A stretch of 64,000 nt of DNA, from positions 124,001-188,000 of the forward strand of contig NZ_VLLA01000007.1 of the NCBI RefSeq assembly GCF_007830635.1. The letters are read 5' to 3'. The position numbers and the translations under genes were made by a program. The stretch is from Bradyrhizobium huanghuaihaiense (lineage in GTDB: Bacteria > Pseudomonadota > Alphaproteobacteria > Rhizobiales > Xanthobacteraceae). Shown here piece after piece: positions 56,101-64,000 of this stretch; within the stretch, counting starts at the first letter, position 1; each line of letters starts with the position of its first letter. The notes beneath the pieces were generated by a model. It saw only the letters and a list, made by a program, of their open reading frames with translations. It had not been told where the DNA came from and did no database searches.

Positions 56101-56618
56101 TTGTCTCGCGCATGGAGCGGCGTACCAAGACCGGCAACAAGATGGGCATCATGGGCCTGTCGGACCCGACCGGGCATTTCGAGGCGGTGCTGTTCTCCGA
56201 AGGCCTCGCGCAATATCGCGACGTGCTTGAGCCGGGCGCCGCCGTGCTGCTCCAGCTCGGCGCCGAGCTCCAGGGCGAGGACGTGCGCGCGCGCGTGCTG
56301 CATGCCGAGCCGCTCGATGATGCCGCGGCCAAGACGCAGAAGGGCCTGCGCATCTTCCTGCGCGACACCAAGCCGCTGGACTCGATCGCCAAGCGTCTCG
56401 CCGGTCCCGATGCAGCCGCGTCGAACGGTGCCGCGCCGAAGATCGGCAGTCCCGGGATTGCGCCGCGCTCAAATGGCGACGGCGAGGTCTCGCTGGTATT
56501 GATGCTCGACCTCGAGACCGAGGTGGAGATGAAGCTGCCCGGCCGCTTCAAGGTCTCGCCGCAGATCGCTGGCGCGATCAAGGCGGTTGCGGGCGTGGTG
56601 GACGTGCAGCAACTGTAG
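53115..56618 (+). CDS. dnaE: DNA polymerase III subunit alpha (replicative DnaE1)
   Basis: This 1167-residue catalytic subunit of the replicative polymerase has an N-terminal PHP domain (FVHLHVHSAYSLLKG). The polymerase active-site region includes GPGRGSGAGSLVAWAL and PDFDIDFC. A helix-hairpin-helix segment lies near ~830-900 and a C-terminal OB domain follows. Length and sequence match DnaE1 rather than the SOS mutasome protein DnaE2. The start at 53115 gives the normal PHP N-terminus. A stem-loop repeat follows the stop. Confidence 0.96.
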   Translation: MPSAGFVHLHVHSAYSLLKGSIKIAKLAELAKKDHQPALALTDTDNLFGALEFSDKMAGSGIQPIVGCELAIDFGDQDPNARNAMGPLRVVLLAAQERGYRSLMRLNSRAFLESPDSHAPFIKFDWFDGETEGLIALTGGPDGPISLALAGGMAELAAARCERLANLFGDRLYIELQRHNIDKERRVESGLIDIAYAKGLPLVATNEPYFAATDDYEAHDALLCIAGGRLIAETDRVQLTPDHRFKTRAEMAVLFADIPEALASTVEIAERCSYRPMTRKPILPFFTVGAAASSDAAAVEAAELKRQAEEGLANRLRVHGLSQGTTEEDYNKRLAFELDVIMRMKYAGYFLIVSDFIKWAKAHGIPVGPGRGSGAGSLVAWALTITDLDPIKFGLLFERFLNPERVSMPDFDIDFCQDRRGEVIKYVQERYGRDQVAQIITFGTLQARGVLRDVGRVLQMPYGQVDKLTKLVPQNPAAPVTLAAAIESEPKLQAFRDEDPVVARAFDIAQRLEGLTRHASTHAAGIVIGDRPLSELVPMYRDPKSDMPVTQFNMKWVEPAGLVKFDFLGLKTLTVLDVACKLLKPRDIHVDLATLPIDDAESYQMLARGEVVGVFQVESQGMRRALVDMRPDRFEDIIALVALYRPGPMANIPTYCARKHGDEEPEYLHPVLEPILKETFGVIIYQEQVMQIAQVMSGYSLGDADLLRRAMGKKIRAEMDKQRDIFVAGAVKNGVPKAQAETIFELLAKFADYGFNKSHAAAYALVSYHTAYMKAHYPVEFIAASMTLDLNNTDKLSEFRSEAQRLGIKVEPPNINRSGATFEVGDKVIYYALAALKGVGIQAIEQIIEERTKRGVFTSLADFAARVNPRAINKRIIESLAAAGAFDTLEPNRARVFAGADSIMAACQRAHQAETIGQNDMFGMSADAPTIMLPQIEPWLPAERLRREYDAIGFFLSGHPLDDYATVLKRLRVQSWAEFSRAVKTGATAGKVAATVVSRMERRTKTGNKMGIMGLSDPTGHFEAVLFSEGLAQYRDVLEPGAAVLLQLGAELQGEDVRARVLHAEPLDDAAAKTQKGLRIFLRDTKPLDSIAKRLAGPDAAASNGAAPKIGSPGIAPRSNGDGEVSLVLMLDLETEVEMKLPGRFKVSPQIAGAIKAVAGVVDVQQL

Positions 56619-56741
56619 AGCGCGATGAGATTTCGAAGAATCGTCATCGCGCTTTGGATCGTTGTTGGAGCATGATCTCCGTACAAACGCGTGCCGCGTT
56701 TGTCGCGAGGGAAGATTGCTGCGCTTTTTTTGGATCATGCC
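56619..56741. repeat. Degenerate copy of the bipartite palindromic repeat after dnaE
   Basis: The first hairpin, 56619-56653, has arms AGCGCGATGA and TCATCGCGCT. The second begins GAGCATGATC (56668) and ends GGATCATGC (56732-56740) around a diverged centre with a T-run. The order and linking sequence (GATCGTTGTTGGAGCATGATC-like) match the copy at 47841-47938. It probably also terminates dnaE transcription. Confidence 0.7.
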
Positions 56742-56945
56742 CTAGCAGCCGGTCGCGAATATATGCGGGCGCGCGCAGGCCCGTGCAGTCGCTGCGCGTG
56801 AGGCGAGCGATCGCTTCGGCTTAGCAGCATGGTTCGCGGTGCAGCAATCATAAGTTGCGTCAATTATAATTGGTGATTTCTTCATATCGGCGCACCTATC
56901 ATCGCAACGCTTCCATTCGTCCACTGGTACCTGGGGAAACATCAC
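56742..56945. other. Leader and promoter region of the carbonic anhydrase gene
   Basis: The AT-rich segment around 56848-56890 (GTTGCGTCAATTATAATTGG) should hold the promoter. TTGCGT and TATAAT are visible but closer than the ideal spacing. No gene is supported in this stretch. Confidence 0.4.
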
Positions 56946-57716
56946 ATGTGCGACAAGTGCTCTGAATCTCTGCATCATCAATCTCTGCATCAAGACATCG
57001 CGCCGTCACGTCGGTCCGCGATGCTGTTTGGCGCCGCCGCGTTTGGCATGGCTTTCGCCGGCGGAGCTTTCGCCAACCGCGCCTTGGCAAAGGAAGCCAA
57101 GCAGCCACCCAAGCCGCAGAACGTGCTGGTGCCCGATGCGGCGCTGAAGCGGCTGATGGCGGGCAATGCGCGCTATGTCGAAGGCGTATCGCGGCGCCAC
57201 GATTTCAAGCACGAGCGCGAGGCGCTGGCCGGTGGCCAGAACCCGTTCGCGGCCGTTCTGAGCTGCGCCGACTCGCGCATCGCGCCGGAATATGCCTTCG
57301 ACAGCGGCCGCGGCGATCTCTTCGTCTGTCGCGTCGCCGGAAATTTTGCCGGCACCGAGACCATCGCCAGCATGGAATATGCAGTCGCGGTGCTCAACGC
57401 GCCCCTGATCCTCGTGCTCGGCCATGACAGTTGCGGCGCGGTCGATGCGACGCTGAAGGCGATCAAGGACAATACCTCGCCGCCGGGACACATTCCCTCG
57501 CTGGTCGATGCGATCGCGCCCGCCGCAAAGGCTGCCATGCAGCAGGGCGGCGGGGATGTCCTCGACAAGGCGATCCGGCAGAACGTGATCGACAACGTCG
57601 CAAAGCTGAAGTCGGCCGCGCCGATCCTCAACGCGGCCGTGGAGCAGGGCAAGATCAAGGTCGTCGGCGGCATCTACCGTCTCACGACGGGAACGGTCGA
57701 CCTGATCCAGGGCTGA
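56946..57716 (+). CDS. Beta-class carbonic anhydrase, Tat-exported
   Basis: This 256-residue enzyme interconverts CO2 and bicarbonate. Zinc ligands are Cys107 and Asp109 (CADSR), His160 and Cys163 (GHDSCG). A twin-arginine signal (SRRSAMLFGAAAFG, residues ~21-34) precedes the catalytic domain, so it should act in the periplasm. Before it is an unusual Cys/His-rich N-terminus (MCDKC, HHQSLHQ). The context gives no pathway partner. Confidence 0.9.
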   Translation: MCDKCSESLHHQSLHQDIAPSRRSAMLFGAAAFGMAFAGGAFANRALAKEAKQPPKPQNVLVPDAALKRLMAGNARYVEGVSRRHDFKHEREALAGGQNPFAAVLSCADSRIAPEYAFDSGRGDLFVCRVAGNFAGTETIASMEYAVAVLNAPLILVLGHDSCGAVDATLKAIKDNTSPPGHIPSLVDAIAPAAKAAMQQGGGDVLDKAIRQNVIDNVAKLKSAAPILNAAVEQGKIKVVGGIYRLTTGTVDLIQG

Positions 57717-57905
57717 ACGGGCCGACGCGGCTCGCGCCGCAGTGCGGTCACAAGGCTTGCGCGAGCCTGACGCAGGGTTTGATTTGATATGAGGCGGGGG
57801 CGCCATGCCGCCGCCTCAATCCGCGCTTTTCGTTCAAGAGCCATTCAGCCAGCCGGGCGTTTCATGCACGCTGGCACCTCAAAGACAAAAGCGGGCAAGC
57901 AAGCC

Positions 57906-60395
57906 ATGCGTGGGACGCTCAAAGTCTTCATCTGCCTTCTCCTGCCGATCATGGTCCTTGCCGCTGGCAGTCCGGGGCCAGTGCGCGCGCAGCAGCAGGA
58001 AAAGCGCATCGCGCTGGTTGTCGGCAACGGCGCCTATGCCAAGTCGCCGCTGGCGACGACCGCGAACGATGCCGGCCTGATCGCGCAGACGCTGCAAGCA
58101 GCGGGCTTCGACGTCGTCGGCGCCCGCGATCTCGACGGCGACACGCTGCGCAAGAGCTTTCGCGACTTCGTCCAGAAGGCGCAGGCGTCGGGACCCGGCA
58201 CCGTCGCGATGGTCTATCTGGCCGGCTACGGCGTGCAGCTCGCCGGCGAGAACTATTTCATCCCGGTCGATTCCAACATCACGCGCGACACCGACATTCC
58301 GACCGAAGCCTTGCGCATCAGCGACTATGCGCGCCAGCTTGCGGCCATTCCGCTCAAGGCCAACATCGTCGTGCTCGATGCAGCCCGCGCGCAGCCCTTC
58401 ATCGAGGGCGGGCAGCCGATCGCGAGCGGACTGGCGCTGGTCGAGCCCGATCCGAACATGCTGATCGCCTTCAACGCCGCCCCCGGCACGGTCGCGCCGG
58501 AGGAGCCGGGACCCTATGGCATCTACGCGCAGTCGCTGGCGGAAATGATCCGGACCGGCGGGTTGTCGTTGGCAGACGTGTTCGACCGCGTCCGCCTGCG
58601 CGTCAACGAGGCCAGCAAGGGCGCGCAGGTGCCCTGGAACGAGCAGAAGATATCGGCGCCATTCTCCTTCTTCGAGCGCGGGCCCGACGCGCCGCCGCCG
58701 GAGACGGCACCGGACCAGGTTGCTGCGATCCGCAGCAAGCCGATCCGCGATCTCGGCGCGCAGGATGCCTATGCCGCCGCGCTCTCGCGCGACACGCTGC
58801 CGTCCTATGAGGAATTTCTTGCGGCCTATCCGAACGATCCGATGTCCAAGCGCGTGATGGTGATCGTCGCGGCGCGCCGCGAGGCGATCACCTGGCGACG
58901 CACGTACCGGACCGACACGCCGGAGGCCTATTGGTCGTATCTGCGCCGCTATCCGCGCGGCCCGCACGCGGGCGATGCGCATCGCCGCCTTGCGATCCTC
59001 ACCGCGCCGGTCGAGCCGCCGCCGAGCTTTGCGATGATCGACTACGACGTGCCGCCGCCGCCGCCGGAGGAGGTGGTCTATGTCGATCGCCCGGTGCTGT
59101 ATTTCAGCGACCCCGATTTCGGCTTCGCGCCGCCACCGCCGCCGCCGGTCTACTACCTGCCGCCGCCGCCGCCGGATTTCGTCGTGCTGCCGCCGCCGCT
59201 GCCCGTGGTCGGCCTGTTCGTGCTGCCGCAGCCGGTGTTCGTGCCGATCCCGGTGTTCGTGAGGCCGCCGGTCTATGTCGCGCCGCCGCCGAACAACATC
59301 ATCTTCAACAACATCCATAACACCACGGTCATCAACACCGTGATCAACCAGGCGCCGGCACCGGCGCCTGCTGCGGGCGCCGGGCCGGCCAATCTGGCGC
59401 CGGCGGTTGCCGGCCGCGCCAATCCGGTGGCGCCGGCCGTGCCGCAGGCGGTGATGCAGCGCGCCGCCCTGATCCAGCAGGGCAAGGCGCCGTTGCCGCC
59501 GAGCGCAACGGTCCAGCCAACGGCGAGGCCCGGGGCGCCGCCGGCGGCGCCGGCGAACGTCGCGCCAAACGCCCTGCCGGGCGCCGCCGCACCAGGTGCG
59601 GCCCCGAACGCTGCACCACAGACCAGGCTGCCCGCGGCCAACACGTTGCCGGTGCCAGGAGCCCATGGCGGTCCGCCTGCGGCGCCGGCGGGGGCTGGCC
59701 CGCTGCCGAACGGCAGGCCAGCACCGACGGCGACTGCACCCGGTGCGCCGCCGCCGACTCATCCGGGGGCGCCGACGGCTGCGGCTCCCGGCACGACCAC
59801 GCTGCCTGCCCATCCCGGTGCGCCAAATGCTGCCGGCTCTGCGACGGCTGCGCCCACCACGACAAGCCCGCCTGCCGCGCCCGGCCTGCCGCCGAAGCCG
59901 CCGGTGGCACAGACCCCGCCGGGGGCCGGGCCTGCGGATCGCGCCAAGTCCGCAACCCGCGAGTCGCCCGGCACGCCTCCGGCCGCGGCCGGAAGGCCGG
60001 TTGCGCCGCCGCCCTCGGCTGCGCATGAGCCGATCAGGCCGCAGAATCGGCCATCAGCCGCTCCGCCGCAGGCGGCGAGACCCGTTGCACCGCCGCCGCG
60101 GCCCCAGGCCGTGGCGCGGCCTACGCCGCCGCCACCGCCGCCGCGCGTATCCGCGCCGCCGCCACGGGTGGCTGCGCCTCCGCCGCCGCGGATGGCTGCA
60201 CCCCCGCCGCCGCGACCCGCTCCGCCGCCGGTCGCTGCGGCCCGTCCCGCGCCGCCACCGCCTGTTGCCCGGCCGGCTCCACCACCGCCGCCACCACGGG
60301 TGGCCGTGGCCCCGCCGCGTCCGGCGGCACCTCCGCCACGCCCGGCGGCCCCGCCGCCCGCAAAGAAGTGCCCGCCCAACCAGCCGAAGTGCTAG
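57906..60395 (+). CDS. Caspase-fold (peptidase C14-like) protein lacking catalytic His and Cys, with Pro/Ala-rich tail
   Basis: This 829-residue protein has a signal peptide (ending VRAQ) and a p20-like caspase domain at ~33-260 (KRIALVVGNGAYA, ENYFIPVDS). The usual YxGHG histidine is Tyr108 (YLAGYG) and the DAC cysteine is Ala160 (LDAARAQPF). A peptidase role is therefore unlikely. Residues from ~370 to the end are extremely rich in Pro and Ala. An ATG-led frame opens at 57789, but the ATG at 57906 starts the signal peptide. Confidence 0.88.
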   Translation: MRGTLKVFICLLLPIMVLAAGSPGPVRAQQQEKRIALVVGNGAYAKSPLATTANDAGLIAQTLQAAGFDVVGARDLDGDTLRKSFRDFVQKAQASGPGTVAMVYLAGYGVQLAGENYFIPVDSNITRDTDIPTEALRISDYARQLAAIPLKANIVVLDAARAQPFIEGGQPIASGLALVEPDPNMLIAFNAAPGTVAPEEPGPYGIYAQSLAEMIRTGGLSLADVFDRVRLRVNEASKGAQVPWNEQKISAPFSFFERGPDAPPPETAPDQVAAIRSKPIRDLGAQDAYAAALSRDTLPSYEEFLAAYPNDPMSKRVMVIVAARREAITWRRTYRTDTPEAYWSYLRRYPRGPHAGDAHRRLAILTAPVEPPPSFAMIDYDVPPPPPEEVVYVDRPVLYFSDPDFGFAPPPPPPVYYLPPPPPDFVVLPPPLPVVGLFVLPQPVFVPIPVFVRPPVYVAPPPNNIIFNNIHNTTVINTVINQAPAPAPAAGAGPANLAPAVAGRANPVAPAVPQAVMQRAALIQQGKAPLPPSATVQPTARPGAPPAAPANVAPNALPGAAAPGAAPNAAPQTRLPAANTLPVPGAHGGPPAAPAGAGPLPNGRPAPTATAPGAPPPTHPGAPTAAAPGTTTLPAHPGAPNAAGSATAAPTTTSPPAAPGLPPKPPVAQTPPGAGPADRAKSATRESPGTPPAAAGRPVAPPPSAAHEPIRPQNRPSAAPPQAARPVAPPPRPQAVARPTPPPPPPRVSAPPPRVAAPPPPRMAAPPPPRPAPPPVAAARPAPPPPVARPAPPPPPPRVAVAPPRPAAPPPRPAAPPPAKKCPPNQPKC

Positions 60396-60467
60396 ATGGC
60401 AGGGCCGGTATTGATGGAACAGGGGCCTCTGGCGGGCGAAAATCGCCCCCGAAAGGCCCTTATTTCC

Positions 60468-60495
60468 TTGCTTCTGGCCGAAATTGCGCTATAGA
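60468..60495 (+). promoter_or_regulatory. Probable promoter of rpsB-tsf
   Basis: TTGCTT (60468-60473) and TATAGA (60490-60495) are spaced by 16 bases, a good fit to the housekeeping consensus. The leader to rpsB is about 105 bases long. It contains GC-rich inverted segments that could serve translational feedback by S2. Confidence 0.55.
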
Positions 60496-60608
60496 GCGCG
60501 CCATCTCACACGGAAACATGGCTCACAAGGCCGTCCGGTGGCAACCGGGGCGAGAACGCTCCGTTTTGCTCACACGTTTCCGGAGGAACCAACCGGAGAA
60601 TTAGAACG

Positions 60609-61604
60609 ATGGCACTGCCCGATTTCACTATGCGTCAGCTGCTCGAAGCTGGCGTGCACTTTGGTCACCAGTCTCACCGCTGGAATCCGAAAATGGCTCC
60701 GTTCATTTTCGGTGCTCGCAACAACATCCACATCGTCGACCTCGCGCAGACCGTGCCGATGCTGCACACGGCCCTTCAGGCCGTCAGCGACACGGTGGCC
60801 AAGGGCGGCCGCATCCTGTTCGTCGGCACCAAGCGCCAGGCGCAGGACGGCGTTGCCGATGCTGCCAAGCGCTGCGCGCAGTACTTCGTCAATTCGCGCT
60901 GGCTCGGCGGTACGCTGACCAACTGGAAGACGATCTCGGCCTCGATCAAGCGCCTGCGTCACCTCGACGACGTGCTCTCGGGCGGCGAAGCCAATTCCTA
61001 CACGAAGAAGGAGCGCCTGACGCTTCAGCGCGAGCGCGACAAGCTCGACCGTTCGCTCGGCGGCATCAAGGACATGGGCGGTCTGCCCGACCTGATCTTC
61101 GTGATCGACACCAACAAGGAAGACATCGCGATCCAGGAGGCCCAGCGCCTCAACATTCCGGTCGCCGCGATCGTCGACACCAATTCGGACCCGAAGGGCA
61201 TCACCTATGTGGTCCCCGGCAATGACGACGCCGGCCGCGCCATCGCGCTGTATTGCGACCTGATCGCCCGTGCGGCGATCGACGGCATCTCGCGTGCCCA
61301 GGGCGATTCGGGCATCGACATCGGCGCCTCGGTTCGTCCGGTTGCCGAAGAGCTGCCGGCGGCGTCCTCGAGCGGCTTCCAGGGCCTCGCAGGTCCGCGC
61401 GGCACCGCCGACGACCTCAAGAAGCTCCCGGGCGTGTCGGGCGCGATCGAGAAGAAGTTCAACGACCTCGGCATCTTCCACTACTGGCAGCTCGCCGAGC
61501 TCGACCACGACACCGCGCACACGATCGGCGAAGAAGTCGGTCTGCCGAGCCGCGCGGACGCCTGGGTGGCCAAGGCCAAGGCGCTGACCGCGGAAGCGGA
61601 ATAG
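60609..61604 (+). CDS. rpsB: 30S ribosomal protein S2 with C-terminal extension
   Basis: This 331-residue S2 protein has the signature starts [24 protein letters not shown] and [12 protein letters not shown], and [15 protein letters not shown] later. Compared with the ~240-residue E. coli protein it has an extra ~75-residue tail. The tail carries a helix-hairpin-helix-like segment ([20 protein letters not shown]) and is typical of alphaproteobacteria. GGAG precedes the start. It is first in the rpsB-tsf-pyrH-frr cluster. Confidence 0.96.
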   Translation: MALPDFTMRQLLEAGVHFGHQSHRWNPKMAPFIFGARNNIHIVDLAQTVPMLHTALQAVSDTVAKGGRILFVGTKRQAQDGVADAAKRCAQYFVNSRWLGGTLTNWKTISASIKRLRHLDDVLSGGEANSYTKKERLTLQRERDKLDRSLGGIKDMGGLPDLIFVIDTNKEDIAIQEAQRLNIPVAAIVDTNSDPKGITYVVPGNDDAGRAIALYCDLIARAAIDGISRAQGDSGIDIGASVRPVAEELPAASSSGFQGLAGPRGTADDLKKLPGVSGAIEKKFNDLGIFHYWQLAELDHDTAHTIGEEVGLPSRADAWVAKAKALTAEAE

Positions 61605-61622
61605 TCAAAAAGAGCGATGGGT

Positions 61623-61643
61623 TGGCCGGATAGGATCCGGCCA
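61623..61643 (+). promoter_or_regulatory. Perfect hairpin between rpsB and tsf
   Basis: TGGCCGGAT and ATCCGGCCA form a nine-base stem around AGG, 18 bases after the rpsB stop. No U-tract follows, so it is more likely an RNA-stability or attenuation element than a full terminator. It may set the S2 to EF-Ts ratio. Confidence 0.5.
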
Positions 61644-61737
61644 CCATTTCAGTTGACGCGAATCCCTGAGATGGACCGCGGCGGCGCGATCGGATGCCAC
61701 GCCGCGGCAAACCGGCAGGCACAAAGGATTTTCAACG

Positions 61738-62661
61738 ATGGCAACGATCACAGCTGCGATGGTCAAGGACCTGCGCGAGTCGACCGGCGCGGGCATGATG
61801 GACTGCAAGGCCGCGCTCACCGAAAACGACGGCAACATGGAAGCGGCGCAGGACTGGCTGCGCAAGAAGGGCCTGTCGAAGGCCGCCAAGAAGTCGGGCC
61901 GCGTCGCGGCCGAGGGTCTGATCGGCGCGCTCACCAAGGGCACCAAGGGCGTCGTGGTCGAGGTCAACTCCGAGACCGACTTCGTCGCGCGCAACGGCCA
62001 GTTCCAGGGCCTCGTCAAGATGATCGCCCAGGTCGCGTTCGACGCAGGTGCAGACGTCGAGAAGATCAAGGCCGCCAAGGTCGGCGACGTCACGATCGAG
62101 GCCGCCATCAATGACGCGATCGCCACCATCGGCGAGAACATGACGCTGCGCCGCGCTGCCGCCCTCGAGGTGACGCAGGGCGTGGTGTCGCACTACGTCC
62201 ACGGTGCGGTCATCGACGGCGCCGGCAAGATGGGCGTGATCGTCGCGCTGGAATCGCCGGGCAAGGCCGACGAGCTCGCCGCCCTCGGCCGCCAGATCGC
62301 GATGCATGTCGCCGCCGCCAACCCGCTGGCGCTCGATCCGTCCGGCCTCGATCCGGCCGTCGTCAAGCGCGAGAAGGACGTGCTCGCCGACAAGTATCGT
62401 CAGCAGGGCAAGCCCGAGAACGTGATCGAGAAGATCGTCGAGTCCGGTCTGAAGACCTACTACAAGGAAGTCTGCCTGCTCGAGCAGGCTTTCATCCACG
62501 ACACCGGCAAGTCGGTGGCGCAGGCGGTGAAGGAAGCCGAGGGCAAGGTCGGCGGCGCAGTGAAGATCGCCGGTTTTGTGCGCTATGCTCTCGGTGAGGG
62601 AATCGAGAAGCAGGAAAGCGACTTCGCAGCCGAGGTCGCGGCGGCCAGCGGCAAGAAGTAA
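61738..62661 (+). CDS. tsf: Elongation factor Ts
   Basis: This 307-residue guanine-nucleotide exchange factor of EF-Tu has the N-terminal motif [19 protein letters not shown], the core TDFVARN and the C-terminal helical module with [17 protein letters not shown]. Length and motifs are normal. It lies in the usual place between rpsB and pyrH. Confidence 0.97.
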   Translation: MATITAAMVKDLRESTGAGMMDCKAALTENDGNMEAAQDWLRKKGLSKAAKKSGRVAAEGLIGALTKGTKGVVVEVNSETDFVARNGQFQGLVKMIAQVAFDAGADVEKIKAAKVGDVTIEAAINDAIATIGENMTLRRAAALEVTQGVVSHYVHGAVIDGAGKMGVIVALESPGKADELAALGRQIAMHVAAANPLALDPSGLDPAVVKREKDVLADKYRQQGKPENVIEKIVESGLKTYYKEVCLLEQAFIHDTGKSVAQAVKEAEGKVGGAVKIAGFVRYALGEGIEKQESDFAAEVAAASGKK

Positions 62662-62721
62662 GCGCCGGAACGTTCCTTCCGGCGTGCCGCCGGAAGCGGC
62701 GCCCGGACGAGGAAAGTGCTC

Positions 62722-63438
62722 ATGACTGATCCGGTCTATCGTCGCGTCGTGATCAAGCTGTCCGGCGAATATCTCGCGGGACAGCAGGGGTTTGGCATCG
62801 ATCAGCCGACCGTCGACCGGGTTGCGGACGACCTGATCGCCGCCCGCAAGCTCGGTACCGAGGTTGCGGTCGTGATCGGCGGCGGCAACATGGTCCGCGG
62901 CGTCGAGGTCTCCTCCCGGGGGGTCTCGCGCACCACCGGCGACACCATGGGCATGCTCGCCACCATGATGAACTGCCTCGCGCTGGAAGCGGCGATCGAG
63001 CGCAAGGGCACGCCGGCGCGCACGCTGTCGGCCTTCGTCATGCCCGAGATTTCCGAGCTGTTCACCCGCACTGCGGCGCACAAATACCTCGCCGAGGGCC
63101 GGATCGTGCTGCTCGGCGGCGGAACCGGCAACCCGTTCTTCACCACCGATACGACCGCCGTGCTGCGCGCGGCCGAGATCGGCGCGGAGGCGGTCCTGAA
63201 GGCGACCAATGTCGATGGCGTCTACTCGGCCGACCCGAAGAAGGATCCGAGCGCCACGCGGTTCGACCGGCTGACGCATTCGCAGGCGATCGAAGGCGGC
63301 TACAAGGTGATGGATGCGACCGCCTTCGCGCTTGCCCGCGAGACGTCGCTGCCTATCATCGTATTCTCGATCGCGGCGCCGGGCTCGATCGGTGCGATTC
63401 TGCGTGGCGTCGGCCACGGAACCATCGTCGCCGGCTGA
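62722..63438 (+). CDS. pyrH: UMP kinase
   Basis: This 238-residue amino-acid-kinase-fold enzyme makes UDP from UMP. Motifs are [10 protein letters not shown], the nucleotide loop [10 protein letters not shown], and [22 protein letters not shown] at 62716 is in frame. The ATG at 62722 has GAGGAA about nine bases upstream and gives the normal N-terminus [15 protein letters not shown]. Confidence 0.96.
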   Translation: MTDPVYRRVVIKLSGEYLAGQQGFGIDQPTVDRVADDLIAARKLGTEVAVVIGGGNMVRGVEVSSRGVSRTTGDTMGMLATMMNCLALEAAIERKGTPARTLSAFVMPEISELFTRTAAHKYLAEGRIVLLGGGTGNPFFTTDTTAVLRAAEIGAEAVLKATNVDGVYSADPKKDPSATRFDRLTHSQAIEGGYKVMDATAFALARETSLPIIVFSIAAPGSIGAILRGVGHGTIVAG

Positions 63439-63449
63439 CGGCTCATCTG

Positions 63450-63474
63450 CCGCGCCCTCAAGGGAAGGGCGCGG
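63450..63474 (+). promoter_or_regulatory. Hairpin between pyrH and frr
   Basis: CCGCGCCCT and AGGGCGCGG form a perfect nine-base stem with a seven-base loop, 11 bases after the pyrH stop. There is no T-tract. It may stabilise the upstream mRNA or cause partial termination before frr. Confidence 0.5.
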
Positions 63475-63507
63475 GTTAGGTCGCCGGGATTTTGAAGGAG
63501 AAACGTG

Positions 63508-64000
63508 ATGGCCACGGGTAATTTCGATCTCAACGAAGTGAAGCGCCGCATGCAGGGCGCCGTCGCCTCGCTCAAGCACGAGCTTGGCGGCCTGCGCACG
63601 GGCCGCGCCTCGGCCTCGATGCTCGATCCCGTGCAGGTCGACGCTTATGGCAGCCATATGCCGCTCAATCAGCTCGCCACCGTCAGCGTGCCCGAGCCGC
63701 GCCTGATCTCGGTGCAGGTCTGGGACAAGTCGATGGTCAAGGCGGTGGAGAAGGCGATCGTCGACTCCAATCTCGGCCTGTCGCCCGCGACCGAAGGCCA
63801 GGTGCTGCGCCTGCGCATTCCCGAGCTCAACGAGGAGCGGCGCAAGGAGCTGGTGAAGGTCGCGCACAAATACGCGGAAGCCGCCAAGGTCGCCGCGCGC
63901 CACGTCCGCCGCGACGGCCTCGACGTGCTCAAGAAGCTCGAGAAGAATCACGAGATGTCGGAGGACGACCAGAAGCGTCACGCCGACGAGGTGCAGAAGG
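63508..64000 (+). CDS. frr: Ribosome recycling factor, 3' end outside window
   Basis: The visible 164 residues form ribosome recycling factor, which with EF-G splits post-termination ribosomes. Motifs are [34 protein letters not shown] and [20 protein letters not shown]. The frame is open to the window edge, about 20 residues short of the usual end. GAAGGAGAA lies before the ATG. Confidence 0.95.
   Translation, partial: MATGNFDLNEVKRRMQGAVASLKHELGGLRTGRASASMLDPVQVDAYGSHMPLNQLATVSVPEPRLISVQVWDKSMVKAVEKAIVDSNLGLSPATEGQVLRLRIPELNEERRKELVKVAHKYAEAAKVAARHVRRDGLDVLKKLEKNHEMSEDDQKRHADEVQK

Noticed and set aside
53115..56618. DnaE2/ImuC, considered because of the nearby LexA boxes
   Set aside because: Length, PHP N-terminus and C-terminal OB region fit replicative DnaE1. 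No imuA or imuB lies nearby, and the boxes sit before the 32-residue ORF.
57879..60026. 715-residue minus-strand Arg-rich frame opposite the caspase-like gene
   Set aside because: Product of the repetitive Pro/Ala codons read in reverse. The plus-strand frame has a signal peptide and a recognisable fold.
61732..63981. 749-residue minus-strand frame across tsf, pyrH and frr
   Set aside because: Spans three certain genes on the other strand. Composition is that of a complementary-frame artefact.

Overview
The window is high-GC chromosomal DNA from an alphaproteobacterium, almost certainly Bradyrhizobium or a very close relative. The evidence is the protein sequences, a copper operon resembling pcuABCDE of B. 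japonicum, the short ProRS, the tandem DUF3551 proteins, and palindromic repeats typical of Rhizobiales. No rRNA, tRNA, CRISPR array, integrase or transposase was seen.

Layout. A housekeeping backbone runs left to right on the + strand: the end of nuoG and nuoHIJKLMN (1-8174), then birA, rnj, mce and a DUF1467 gene (8176-11385), proS and lolC-lolD (35642-39044), dnaE (53115-56618), and rpsB-tsf-pyrH-frr (60609 to the right edge). From knowledge of rhizobial genomes I expect several of these blocks to lie closer together elsewhere. Here they are separated by three accessory segments.

Accessory segment 1 (11.4-35.6 kb) holds a short membrane-anchored protein, mtnK, a REP-like repeat, an exported protein of unknown function and a five-gene peptide ABC transporter operon. 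A decayed second copy of the mtnK 3' end follows. Next come a large UPF0182 membrane protein, a sugar ABC transporter with a Tat-type binding protein, a globin with a small upstream ORF and terminator, and a copper operon. The copper operon encodes a DUF2946 protein, TonB receptor, frameshifted BNR protein, thioredoxin, PCuAC chaperone, YtkA-like protein, YcnI-like protein and CopC-CopD fusion. It should serve copper uptake and cytochrome oxidase metalation.

Accessory segment 2 (39.1-53.1 kb) holds an alcohol dehydrogenase divergent from an XRE regulator, a DUF6894 protein, and a signalling group: a CheB-like/CheR/PAS/HWE kinase coupled to a Crp/Fnr regulator, a coiled-coil protein, a stand-alone CheB and a receiver protein. 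It continues with two overlapping tiny membrane ORFs, a ClpP-like secreted protein, an MFS exporter, two DUF3551 proteins, an Omp25/31-like barrel, and a 32-residue membrane ORF behind two LexA-type boxes. Accessory segment 3 (56.6-60.5 kb) has a Tat-exported beta-carbonic anhydrase and a caspase-fold protein lacking both catalytic residues.

The items most worth following up are the putative SOS-controlled micro-protein at 52740-52900, the overlapping small membrane ORFs at 47937-48148, the mtnK scar around the peptide transporter, the frameshift in the copper operon, and the inactive-looking caspase and CheB domains. Orthology, copy-number and synteny statements come from recognition, not from a database search.
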